In this document: piece after piece, positions 48,698 to 56,280 of the stretch
Numbering within the stretch: the stretch's first letter is position 1
How the letters are laid out: each line of letters begins with the position of its first letter
Source of the DNA: Geoalkalibacter halelectricus
GTDB lineage: Bacteria; Desulfobacterota; Desulfuromonadia; Desulfuromonadales; Geoalkalibacteraceae
Assembly (NCBI RefSeq): GCF_025263685.1
Contig: NZ_CP092109.1
Location: 744,001 to 808,000 of the forward strand
Direction: 5' to 3'
Length of the DNA stretch: 64,000 nt
The notes under the pieces: generated by a model
The model's database searches: none
The model's input: the letters and a program-made list of their open reading frames with translations, nothing else
What the model was told of the DNA's origin: nothing
Translations under genes and position numbers: made by a program

Positions 48698-49162
48698 ATG
48701 GCAAAAACCATCGAGGGCAAACTGGACGCGACCGGGCTAAAGTTCGGCCTGATCGTCAGTCGCTTCAACAGCTTCATCAGTGATCGTCTGCTCGAAGGTG
48801 CGCAAGATGCCCTGGTTCGTCATGGCGCCCAAGCTGCCGATCTTGACATCATCCGCGTGCCTGGCGCCTTTGAGATTCCACTGGTGGCACAAAAAGCCGC
48901 CGCCAGCGGGCGCTACGACGCCCTTATCTGTCTCGGCGCCGTCATCCGGGGATCCACGCCGCACTTCGACTACGTCAGCGCCGAGGTTACCAAGGGCATT
49001 GCCCATGTCAGCCTCGACAGCGGCCTGCCGGTTTCCTTTGGTGTGCTCACCACGGACAATCTTGAGCAGGCCATTGAAAGAGCAGGCACCAAAGCCGGAA
49101 ACAAAGGGTTCGAAGCGGCGGTCGGCGCTATCGAGATGGTCAATCTCCTCCGCAACCTTTAA
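48698..49162 (+). CDS. ribH: 6,7-dimethyl-8-ribityllumazine synthase
   Basis: 154 aa capsid-forming enzyme. [41 protein letters not shown] with its active-site His, and [17 protein letters not shown] seven bases before ATG. Confidence 0.97.
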   Translation: MAKTIEGKLDATGLKFGLIVSRFNSFISDRLLEGAQDALVRHGAQAADLDIIRVPGAFEIPLVAQKAAASGRYDALICLGAVIRGSTPHFDYVSAEVTKGIAHVSLDSGLPVSFGVLTTDNLEQAIERAGTKAGNKGFEAAVGAIEMVNLLRNL

Positions 49163-49203
49163 GGTTTCGTGGGAATCCAGATCCGTTGAATTTTTTTGTC
49201 GAA

Positions 49204-49731
49204 ATGTCGGGGAATTCCTTGGAAAAAGCCAGTCAAAAACCATTGCCCTCACACGCACGGGCCAACAACCTGCGACGCGGCGCTCGCCGCCAGGCGCGCG
49301 AGCTTGCCCTTAAAATTGTTTACAGCCTGCGCGACCAGGATTGCGACATCAATTCGGTTCTGGATCGGTTCTGGGGAAATTTTCGCTTTGCCGACGACGT
49401 TCTGGGCGAAGCCCTGGATGAAACCTCCCAGCGCCTCGCGCCCGATGTCTTGAATTTCGCTGAAGCTCTGGCGCGGGGTGTCCACGGCAATCTTGGGGCG
49501 ATCGATCAGGTTCTCAAGGATTATTCCACCAATTGGACTCTTGAGCGCATGGCCCGGGTCGACCTGGCAATCTTGCGCCTGGCGGCCTATGAACTGCTGT
49601 ATTGCCCTTCGGTTCCCAACAGTGTCGCGATCAACGAAGCCATCGAGATCGGAAAACGCTTTGGTTCCCAGGAAACTCCCTCGTTCGTTAACGGGATCCT
49701 CGATCAGATTTCCCGCAAGAATCCCAAATAA
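49204..49731 (+). CDS. nusB: Transcription antitermination factor NusB
   Basis: About 175 aa. The NusB core RRGARRQARELALKIVYSL and NEAIEIGKRFGSQETPSFVNGIL are clear. The start is uncertain: ATG 49204, TTG 49186 and TTG 49219 are all in frame, and each leaves a 25-36 residue extension before the core, longer than usual. It acts with NusE on rRNA antitermination. The classic ribH-nusB order. Confidence 0.9.
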   Translation: MSGNSLEKASQKPLPSHARANNLRRGARRQARELALKIVYSLRDQDCDINSVLDRFWGNFRFADDVLGEALDETSQRLAPDVLNFAEALARGVHGNLGAIDQVLKDYSTNWTLERMARVDLAILRLAAYELLYCPSVPNSVAINEAIEIGKRFGSQETPSFVNGILDQISRKNPK

Positions 49732-50198
49732 TGCGCAATTCTCGAGAGGCTCAGGATCCCCTTCCGAGCCTTGATGCTCAAGTGCTGGTCACGTTTTTCT
49801 TTGCGGGTGAAAGGCCTTCACAAGGTGCCTGTGGTATGCTCGACGGATACCTTGGCGGTCTCTTTGGCGAGATGGCTAGGGAAGGGCGGGTTTGCGGACA
49901 ACTCGGTGAATTTGTCTTGGCGGCCGGCAGTTCTAAGCTCAAGGCTCCGTGGGTTTTGTTCGCCGGCGCCGGAGCCCGTACCGAGTTTTTTGGCCAACGC
50001 TGCACGGGACTGGTGGAAAGTGTGCTCGAGGTCTGCCGGCGCGCTGCTCTCTTGCGCATCTGCCTGGTTCTGGAGCAAGGCGGCAACCAGGAGGCTGCCT
50101 GTGTCGAGGCACTGGAAGCGGCACAACGTGCAATGCCGCAGGCAACTGATTTCAGCATCGAAAGCATCATGCCGGCCACGCAGGAGCCCAACAAATAA
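49731..50198 (+). CDS. M17 aminopeptidase N-terminal-like domain protein
   Basis: 155 aa, no signal peptide. The pattern LVTFFFAGERPSQGA, GYLGGLFGEMAREG, GQLGEFVLAAG and APWVLFAGAG resembles the N-terminal (macro-like) domain of leucyl aminopeptidase M17, but the metal-binding catalytic domain is absent and the frame stops cleanly. The ATG overlaps the nusB stop by one base, so it is translationally coupled. Function unknown; the family call is by eye. Confidence 0.6.
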   Translation: MRNSREAQDPLPSLDAQVLVTFFFAGERPSQGACGMLDGYLGGLFGEMAREGRVCGQLGEFVLAAGSSKLKAPWVLFAGAGARTEFFGQRCTGLVESVLEVCRRAALLRICLVLEQGGNQEAACVEALEAAQRAMPQATDFSIESIMPATQEPNK

Positions 50199-50270
50199 TG
50201 AATCCAAAACGTTCGCGCCGCTAAACTAAGGTCCGCGAGCCTTTCCCCTATTACCAGGAGCAGCCAGTCT

Positions 50271-51581
50271 ATGAAGGAAATCAAGGCAGGACTCATCGGC
50301 CTCGGGACCATCGGGACCGGAGTAGTGAAAGTCTTCCAGAAAAACGCCGAACTCATGGAAAAGCGTCTTGGGGCCCGTTTGCGGCTGGTCAAGATCGCCG
50401 ATCTCGACATTACCACGGATCGCGGCATCACCCTTGACCCGGCCTTGCTCACCACCGATGCTTACGAGGTGATTCGCGATCCCAATATCAAGGTGGTCAT
50501 CGAATTGATCGGCGGCTACGAACCCGCGCGCACCTTTGTGCTCGAGGCCATTGCCCAGGGCAAGCATGTGATCACCGCCAACAAGGCACTGCTGGCGCTG
50601 CATGGCGACGAAATCCTCTCCGCTGCGGAAAAGCAGGGCGTCTGCGTCATGTTCGAAGCGGCCGTGGCGGGGGGCATCCCGGTTATCTCCGCCATCAAGG
50701 AGAGCCTGTGCGCCAACCGTTTTCGCAGTGTCCAAGGCATACTCAACGGCACCTGTAATTACATTCTCAGCCGTATGAGCCGTGAAGGGCTTGAATTTGA
50801 GGCGGTTCTTAAGGATGCTCAAGCTCAGGGCTACGCCGAAGCCGATCCGACCTTCGATATCGAGGGCGTCGATACCGCCCATAAACTCGCGATCCTAATC
50901 TCCCTGTGCTTCGGCACGCGGGTCGACTTCAACAGTATCTATACGGAAGGTATTTCCAATATCTCCGCCCTGGATCTGCAATTTGCCAAGCAATTCGGGT
51001 ACGAAATCAAGCTGCTGGCCATCGGCAAGCTGGGTTACGGCAAAGTCGAGGCGCGGGTTCATCCCACCATGATTCCCATCAGCCATCCCCTGGCCGATGT
51101 CGGCGGAGTTTTCAACGCAGTGCGCCTGCAGGGTGATTTTGTCGGTCCGGTCATGCTGCATGGCCAGGGAGCCGGCATGGACGCCACCGCCAGCGCGGTC
51201 ATGGGCGATGCCATGACGGTGGCGCGCGACCTTTTGCGCAAGGGTCCCCTGCGTACCCCCTCCATGGGCTGCGCCCTGGCCGTGCGCAGCGATTTTCCCG
51301 TGCGCTCCATGGAAGAGCTGGTCGGCCATTACTATCTGCGCTTCGGCGTACTCGATCGCCCCGGTGTTCTGGCTCAGATCGCAGGAATTCTCGGCAATCA
51401 CGACATCAGCATCGCTTCCATGATGCAACCCGAGCGGCAAGTCGGCGGCGCGGTTCCCATCGTCATCATGACCCATGATGCGGGTGAGGCAAACATTCGC
51501 GCCGCCCTGGAGGAAATCGACCAGTTGGATCTGGTGCGGGAAAAAAGCCACCTTATCCGCATTGAAAATGACCTGGCCTGA
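50271..51581 (+). CDS. hom: Homoserine dehydrogenase
   Basis: 436 aa. NAD(P) motif GLIGLGTIGTGVV, catalytic core with NGTCNYILSRM and YAEADPTFDIEG(V)D, and a C-terminal ACT domain (about 355-430) for feedback by threonine. It makes homoserine from aspartate semialdehyde. AGGAG about ten bases before ATG. Confidence 0.96.
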   Translation: MKEIKAGLIGLGTIGTGVVKVFQKNAELMEKRLGARLRLVKIADLDITTDRGITLDPALLTTDAYEVIRDPNIKVVIELIGGYEPARTFVLEAIAQGKHVITANKALLALHGDEILSAAEKQGVCVMFEAAVAGGIPVISAIKESLCANRFRSVQGILNGTCNYILSRMSREGLEFEAVLKDAQAQGYAEADPTFDIEGVDTAHKLAILISLCFGTRVDFNSIYTEGISNISALDLQFAKQFGYEIKLLAIGKLGYGKVEARVHPTMIPISHPLADVGGVFNAVRLQGDFVGPVMLHGQGAGMDATASAVMGDAMTVARDLLRKGPLRTPSMGCALAVRSDFPVRSMEELVGHYYLRFGVLDRPGVLAQIAGILGNHDISIASMMQPERQVGGAVPIVIMTHDAGEANIRAALEEIDQLDLVREKSHLIRIENDLA

Positions 51582-51681
51582 AGTTTCTTCTGGATTTCCA
51601 ACGGAAACAGAGCTGCTTTGCGACCCTGAACCCGCTTTGGCTTGACGGCTGAAAAAAACCTTTTTGGCGTCAACAAAGCAC

Positions 51682-51710
51682 TTGACATCATTTGAAGTGT
51701 TCTGTTAAAA
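51682..51710 (+). promoter_or_regulatory. Promoter of tRNA-Val
   Basis: TTGACA (51682-51687) and a -10 of TGTTAAAA (51703-51710), about 20 bases before the tRNA. A consensus -35 fits a stable RNA gene. Confidence 0.6.
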
Positions 51711-51730
51711 GTTACCGGCATTGCGGATGG

Positions 51731-51805
<75 letters not shown>

Positions 51806-51834
51806 ATTGCAATCCGCCGCAATCAACTTTCCTT

Positions 51835-51859
51835 GAGGCATCTTCGGATGCCTCTTTTC
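51835..51859 (+). terminator. Terminator of tRNA-Val
   Basis: GAGGCATC (51835-51842), UUCG tetraloop, GATGCCTC (51847-51854), then TTTTC. It lies only 17 bases before thrS, so it could also modulate thrS transcription. Confidence 0.85.
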
Positions 51860-51875
51860 ATTCGTGGGGTGTGTC

Positions 51876-53792
51876 ATGAGCAGGGTGCAGATCAAATTAC
51901 CGGACGGATCCCAGAGAGATTTTCCGGCCGGCACCACCGCTCTGGACGTCGCTCGCGCCATTGGTGAGCGTCTTGCGCGCAAGGCGGTCGCGGCTCGGGT
52001 CGACGGTGAGTTGGTCGATATCCAAACGCCTTTGTCCAAGGACTGCGGCCTCGAAATAGTCACGCTCGAGAGCCCCGAGGGATTGGAAGTTTACCGCCAT
52101 TCCACCGCTCACCTCATGGCCCATGCCGTTAAGTCCTTGTTCGGGCACGAGGTTCAGGTCACCATCGGTCCCGCCATCGAAAACGGTTTTTATTACGACT
52201 TTTTCAGCGAGACCCATAAGTTCACCCCGGAGGAGTTCCAGCGCATCGAAGACAAAATGGCGGAACTCGCGGCTGCCGATCTTCCCATCAGCCGCGAGGA
52301 AATGACCCGCGATAGCGCCATACGACTTTTTCGCGACATGGGTGAGGCTTACAAGGTCGAGTTGATCCAAGACCTGCCCAATGAGACCGTATCCCTTTAT
52401 CGTCAAGGGGACTTCGTCGATCTGTGTCGTGGCCCGCATCTGCCTTCCACGGGTTTCATCAAGGCCTTCAAGCTCACCAGCGTGGCCGGCGCCTATTGGC
52501 GTGGTGACGAACACAAGGCCATGCTGCAGCGCATTTATGCAACCAGCTTTCCCGACCGCAAGGAGCTCAAGGCCTACCTGCTCCGTCTGGAAGAGGCGCG
52601 CAAGCGCGACCATCGCAAGCTCGGCCGCGAACTCGATCTTTTCTCCTTCAGCGAAGATGCCGGCGCCGGCCTGGTGATCTGGCACCCCAAGGGCGCGCTG
52701 TTGCGCACCGTGCTGGAGGATTTCGAACGCCGCGAGCACCTCAAGCGCGGCTACGACATCGTCATGGGTCCGCAGTTGCTGCGCACGGATTTGTGGAAGA
52801 CTTCCGGGCATTACGAAAATTATCGCGAAAATATGTACTTCACCGATGTGGAGGAGCAGAGCTACGGCATCAAGCCCATGAACTGTCTCGCCCACATGCT
52901 GATTTATAAATCCCAGATTCGTTCTTACCGGGACCTGCCTCTGCGCTTCTTTGAGCTGGGCACGGTGCATCGCCATGAAAAATCAGGCGTTCTACACGGC
53001 CTGACGCGCGTGCGTGGCTTCACTCAGGACGATGCCCACATTCTGTGCACCCCTGATCAGCTCGACGGCGAGATCAAGGGGGTTTTGCAGTTCGTGCGCG
53101 ATGTGATGGGTATTTTCGGCTTCGAGTACGAACTCGAAATCTCCACCCGTCCGGAAAAATCCATCGGTTCCGACCAGGATTGGGAGCGCGCCACCAATGC
53201 CTTGATGGCTTCGCTCAAGGACACCGGATTGCCCTTTGAAATCAATGAGGGAGACGGTGCTTTCTACGGCCCGAAGATCGACGTCAAGCTCAAGGATGCC
53301 CTTGACAGACGGTGGCAGTGTGCTACAATCCAGTGCGATTTTACCCTGCCTGAACGATTCGATCTGACCTTTGTGGGACGCGACGGCGAAAAGCATCGAC
53401 CTGTCATGGTGCATCGCGTCATTCTCGGTTCCATTGAGCGGTTTATCGGTATCCTGATTGAGCACTATGCCGGCAATTTTCCATTATGGATTTCACCGGT
53501 TCAGGCTGTTGTGCTCAACGTGACGGATAATCAGGCCACCTACGCCGAGCAGGTGTTCACCGAACTACGTGCCGCTGGGGTCAGGGTGCAAAAAGATCTG
53601 CGCAACGAGAAGCTCGGCTTTAAGATTCGCGAGGCGCAGATGGAAAAAATTCCATACATGCTGGTGATCGGTGACAAGGAGATGGAGCAGGGCAAGGTCG
53701 CTCCGCGGCACAGATCCGGGAAAATGCTGGATCCGATGACGCCCGCCGAATTTATCACGTTTATGCAGGATGAATGTAAACAATATCACTAG
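51876..53792 (+). CDS. thrS: Threonyl-tRNA synthetase
   Basis: 638 aa class II synthetase. TGS domain (1-60), editing domain with [11 protein letters not shown], catalytic core with [21 protein letters not shown] and [17 protein letters not shown]-terminal anticodon-binding domain. ATG 51876 preferred over GTG 51864. First gene of thrS-infC-rpmI-rplT. Confidence 0.96.
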   Translation: MSRVQIKLPDGSQRDFPAGTTALDVARAIGERLARKAVAARVDGELVDIQTPLSKDCGLEIVTLESPEGLEVYRHSTAHLMAHAVKSLFGHEVQVTIGPAIENGFYYDFFSETHKFTPEEFQRIEDKMAELAAADLPISREEMTRDSAIRLFRDMGEAYKVELIQDLPNETVSLYRQGDFVDLCRGPHLPSTGFIKAFKLTSVAGAYWRGDEHKAMLQRIYATSFPDRKELKAYLLRLEEARKRDHRKLGRELDLFSFSEDAGAGLVIWHPKGALLRTVLEDFERREHLKRGYDIVMGPQLLRTDLWKTSGHYENYRENMYFTDVEEQSYGIKPMNCLAHMLIYKSQIRSYRDLPLRFFELGTVHRHEKSGVLHGLTRVRGFTQDDAHILCTPDQLDGEIKGVLQFVRDVMGIFGFEYELEISTRPEKSIGSDQDWERATNALMASLKDTGLPFEINEGDGAFYGPKIDVKLKDALDRRWQCATIQCDFTLPERFDLTFVGRDGEKHRPVMVHRVILGSIERFIGILIEHYAGNFPLWISPVQAVVLNVTDNQATYAEQVFTELRAAGVRVQKDLRNEKLGFKIREAQMEKIPYMLVIGDKEMEQGKVAPRHRSGKMLDPMTPAEFITFMQDECKQYH

Positions 53793-53803
53793 GAGGTCGC
53801 ATC

Positions 53804-54322
53804 ATAGCTAAGCCAGAAACCAATATCAATCGCGCCATCCGAGCTAGAGAGGTTCGGGTTATTGACGATGAATCCCAACAGCTCGGGATCATGAGCCTGA
53901 ATGATGCGCTGGCTGCCGCGCAGGAGCGGGGGCTTGATCTCGTTGAAGTTTCGCCCAATGCGACACCGCCTGTCTGCCGGATCATGGACTTCGGCAAGTT
54001 TAAGTACCAGCAGAGCAAAAAGGCGGCTGAGGCGAAAAAGAAAATGGCCCGCGTCGAGTTGAAGGAAGTCAAAATGCGTCCCAAGACCGAGGAGCATGAC
54101 TTCCAGGTCAAGGTGCGCAACGCGCGACGTTTTCTCGACGAAGGCAATAAGGTGAAGTTCACCATCATGTTTCGCGGTCGCGAGGTCACCCATCCCGAGC
54201 GCGGGCGGATCCTTCTTGAGCGTGCCGCCCAGGAAATCGCCGACCTCGGCCAGGTTGAGGGGCGGCCCAATTTGCAAGGGCGTTTCATGTCGATGATTGT
54301 CGCGCCTGTGAAAAAATCTTAA
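53804..54322 (+). CDS. infC: Translation initiation factor IF-3 (AUA start)
   Basis: 172 aa. There is no ATG, GTG or TTG where IF-3 should start; the first ATG (53891) would remove the conserved N-terminal strand. In-frame codons ATC 53801 and ATA 53804 follow AGGAGGT (53791-53797), and from ATA the protein reads (M)AKPETNINRAIRAREVRVIDDE, as expected for the family. The six-base spacing favours ATA. Rare start codons in infC are known and let IF-3 repress its own translation. Confidence 0.9.
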   Translation: MAKPETNINRAIRAREVRVIDDESQQLGIMSLNDALAAAQERGLDLVEVSPNATPPVCRIMDFGKFKYQQSKKAAEAKKKMARVELKEVKMRPKTEEHDFQVKVRNARRFLDEGNKVKFTIMFRGREVTHPERGRILLERAAQEIADLGQVEGRPNLQGRFMSMIVAPVKKS

Positions 54323-54353
54323 GTTCTAAAATTGCTTTCAAGGAGTTCCGCAC

Positions 54354-54551
54354 ATGCCTAAAATTAAAACCAACCGCGGCGCCGCCAAGCGTTTCAGCAA
54401 AACCGGCACCGGCAAGATTCGCCGCGCCAAGGCCTTTCGCCGTCACATCCTGACCAAAAAAAGCACCAAGCGTAAGCGCAATCTGCGTGGCGGCGCGATC
54501 ATCGATAGCCGTGACCACGCCAACGTCGCACGGCTCATCCCTTATCTTTGA
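54354..54551 (+). CDS. rpmI: 50S ribosomal protein L35
   Basis: 65 aa, [24 protein letters not shown] and the basic [12 protein letters not shown] centre. AAGGAG before ATG. Follows infC after 31 bases. Confidence 0.97.
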   Translation: MPKIKTNRGAAKRFSKTGTGKIRRAKAFRRHILTKKSTKRKRNLRGGAIIDSRDHANVARLIPYL

Positions 54552-54679
54552 TCGGCTCGGGGGCAAAATTTGCCCCGCCCGACGACTCTTTTAAATCCGA
54601 GAACTGAGGGGTCATTGTCTCCCCCTTCAGATCCGGTAGCGGCTTCGGCCGCTTATTTATTTCAAGAAGGAGTAACATC
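54552..54679 (+). promoter_or_regulatory. Structured rpmI-rplT spacer
   Basis: 128 bases with two hairpins: GGGGCA/TGCCCC (54560-54576) and AGCGGC-TTCG-GCCGCT (54638-54653) followed by TTATTTATTT. The second looks like a weak terminator 14 bases before the rplT ribosome binding site. L20 autoregulates this operon in other bacteria; a role here is inference. Confidence 0.4.
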
Positions 54680-55036
54680 ATGCCGAGAGTCAAACGTGGA
54701 TTCAAAGCGAGACGCAGAAGAAACAAGGTTCTTAAACTTGCCAAAGGTTACAGGGGCGCGCGTGGCAAGCTGTTTCGCAGTGCCACCGAAGCTGTCGACC
54801 GCGCACTGAATTATGCCTTTCGGGATCGGCGCGTGCGTAAGCGCGATTTTCGCGCTCTGTGGATTGCGCGCATCAATGCCGCGTCGCGGGACAACGGCCT
54901 GTCCTACAGCCGTCTGGTGCATGGGCTGAAGAAAGCGGAAATTGGGTTGGATCGCAAAATCCTGGCCCAACTCGCCGTTGAAGACCCCAAGGGCTTCACC
55001 CATGTCGTCGAGCAAGCCAAAGCCCAATTGCAGTAA
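54680..55036 (+). CDS. rplT: 50S ribosomal protein L20
   Basis: 118 aa, [23 protein letters not shown] and [21 protein letters not shown]. It binds 23S rRNA early in assembly and controls its own operon in several bacteria. GAAGGAG before ATG. Confidence 0.97.
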   Translation: MPRVKRGFKARRRRNKVLKLAKGYRGARGKLFRSATEAVDRALNYAFRDRRVRKRDFRALWIARINAASRDNGLSYSRLVHGLKKAEIGLDRKILAQLAVEDPKGFTHVVEQAKAQLQ

Positions 55037-55050
55037 AAAAGGTCGCGGAA

Positions 55051-55080
55051 AAAAAGAGATGGGGCTCCCCATCTCTTTTT
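55051..55080 (+). terminator. Terminator 1 in the rplT-pheS spacer
   Basis: AAAAAGAGATGGG (55051-55063), loop GCTC, CCCATCTCTTTTT (55068-55080). Strong stem with U-tract, ending the infC-rplT transcript. Confidence 0.88.
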
Positions 55081-55169
55081 TCATTTCCTCAGATCAGAAT
55101 TTTTTCGATGGAAGCCTGTGTTTGAGGCTTCCATCCTTTTTCGAGCGGTTTTGTCCAGGGTTCGCCTGA
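55059..55169 (+). CDS. Possible Phe-rich leader peptide of pheST
   Basis: 36-codon frame from an ATG inside terminator 1 to TGA at 55167. It encodes eight Phe, in pairs at 7-8, 15-16 and 27-28 plus 31 and 35. The 15-16 pair lies directly before the stem of terminator 2. The Shine-Dalgarno is weak (CGGAA) and some Phe codons simply reflect U-tracts, so this is a hypothesis only. Confidence 0.25.
   Translation: MGLPISFFISSDQNFFDGSLCLRLPSFFERFCPGFA
55108..55142 (+). terminator. Terminator 2 before pheS (possible attenuator)
   Basis: ATGGAAGCCT (55108-55117), loop GTGTTTG, AGGCTTCCAT (55125-55134), then CCTTTTTC. Its left arm GATGG can instead pair with CCATC of terminator 1, giving mutually exclusive folds as in attenuators. 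Confidence 0.75.
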
Positions 55170-55205
55170 CCGCGGTGCGACTTATCAAATGCTTGGATGG
55201 GGATC

Positions 55206-56222
55206 ATGAAAGAAAAGCTTGAAGCAATTGCCGCCGAGGGGCGCAAAGCCTTGCAGGATGCTGCCACCGAAGGCGATCTGCAATCCGCCAGGGTTCGCTT
55301 TCTGGGAAAGAAGGGTGAATTGACCGCTCTCATGAAGGGGCTGGGCAGCGCCTCGCCCGAGGAGCGGCCCGCCCTTGGCGCCTTGCTCAACCGCCTCAAG
55401 GACCAGTTGGAAGAACTTTTCCAGGCACGCCAGGCCGAGGTGCGGGAGGCCGAAATCGGCCGCCGTCTTGAGCGGGAGAGGGTGGATGTGACCCTGCCCG
55501 GTCGTGCCGGTTTTATCGGAACCAAGCATCCGATTACGCTGGTGATGGAGGAGGTGTGCGCCATCTTCACCGCCTTGGGCTTCGGTGTTGCTGAAGGCCC
55601 CGAAGTGGAAAAGGATTTCTATAATTTCGAGGCGCTGAATTTTCCCAAGGATCATCCCGCGCGCGACATGCAGGACACCTTTTTTATTTCCGAGGACGTA
55701 CTGCTGCGTACCCATACCTCACCTGTTCAGGTGCGCACCATGTTGCAGCATGCGCCCCCCGTTCGGGTCATTGCCCCGGGAACCGTCTATCGGCGCGATT
55801 CCGACATCACCCACAGCCCCATGTTCCACCAGATCGAGGGCTTCCTCGTGGACCGGCATGTGACCTTCGGCGACCTCAAGGGCATTCTGACCGCTTTTAT
55901 CAGTCAGTATTTCGGCCAAGGCGTCGGCGTGCGCTTTCGGCCCTCATTTTTCCCCTTCACCGAGCCCTCCGCTGAGGTCGACATTCAGTGCGTCATGTGC
56001 AAAGGCGCCGGTTGCAGGGTTTGCAAGGGCAGTGGGTGGCTGGAAATTCTCGGCAGCGGCATGATTGATCCCGAGGTGTTCAAGTCCGTCAACTACGATC
56101 CGGAGATCTACTCGGGTTTTGCCTTCGGCATGGGGATCGAGCGGATCGCCATGCTCAAATATGGTGTCAACGATCTGCGGTTGTTTTTTGAAAACGACGT
56201 GCGGTTCTTGCGCCAATTTTAG
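55206..56222 (+). CDS. pheS: Phenylalanyl-tRNA synthetase alpha subunit
   Basis: 338 aa class II catalytic subunit. N-terminal coiled coil (1-85), then motif 2 GTVYRRDSDITHSPMFHQIEG and motif 3 GFAFGMGIERIAMLKYG. ATG 55206 gives the usual length; an ATG nine bases earlier is possible. Forms an alpha2-beta2 enzyme with pheT, 58 bases downstream. Confidence 0.96.
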   Translation: MKEKLEAIAAEGRKALQDAATEGDLQSARVRFLGKKGELTALMKGLGSASPEERPALGALLNRLKDQLEELFQARQAEVREAEIGRRLERERVDVTLPGRAGFIGTKHPITLVMEEVCAIFTALGFGVAEGPEVEKDFYNFEALNFPKDHPARDMQDTFFISEDVLLRTHTSPVQVRTMLQHAPPVRVIAPGTVYRRDSDITHSPMFHQIEGFLVDRHVTFGDLKGILTAFISQYFGQGVGVRFRPSFFPFTEPSAEVDIQCVMCKGAGCRVCKGSGWLEILGSGMIDPEVFKSVNYDPEIYSGFAFGMGIERIAMLKYGVNDLRLFFENDVRFLRQF

Positions 56223-56280
56223 GCAAAAAAGCGCATAAGCAGGTAGTTGTGTGGTATTTATTGACAAAGGACATTAAGGG

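Noticed and set aside
49186-49203. TTG 49186 as the nusB start
   Set aside because: It has no Shine-Dalgarno and lengthens an already long extension; kept only as an alternative.
51806-51875. T-box or threonine attenuator before thrS
   Set aside because: Only a tRNA terminator fits in 70 bases; there is no Thr-rich leader or T-box core.
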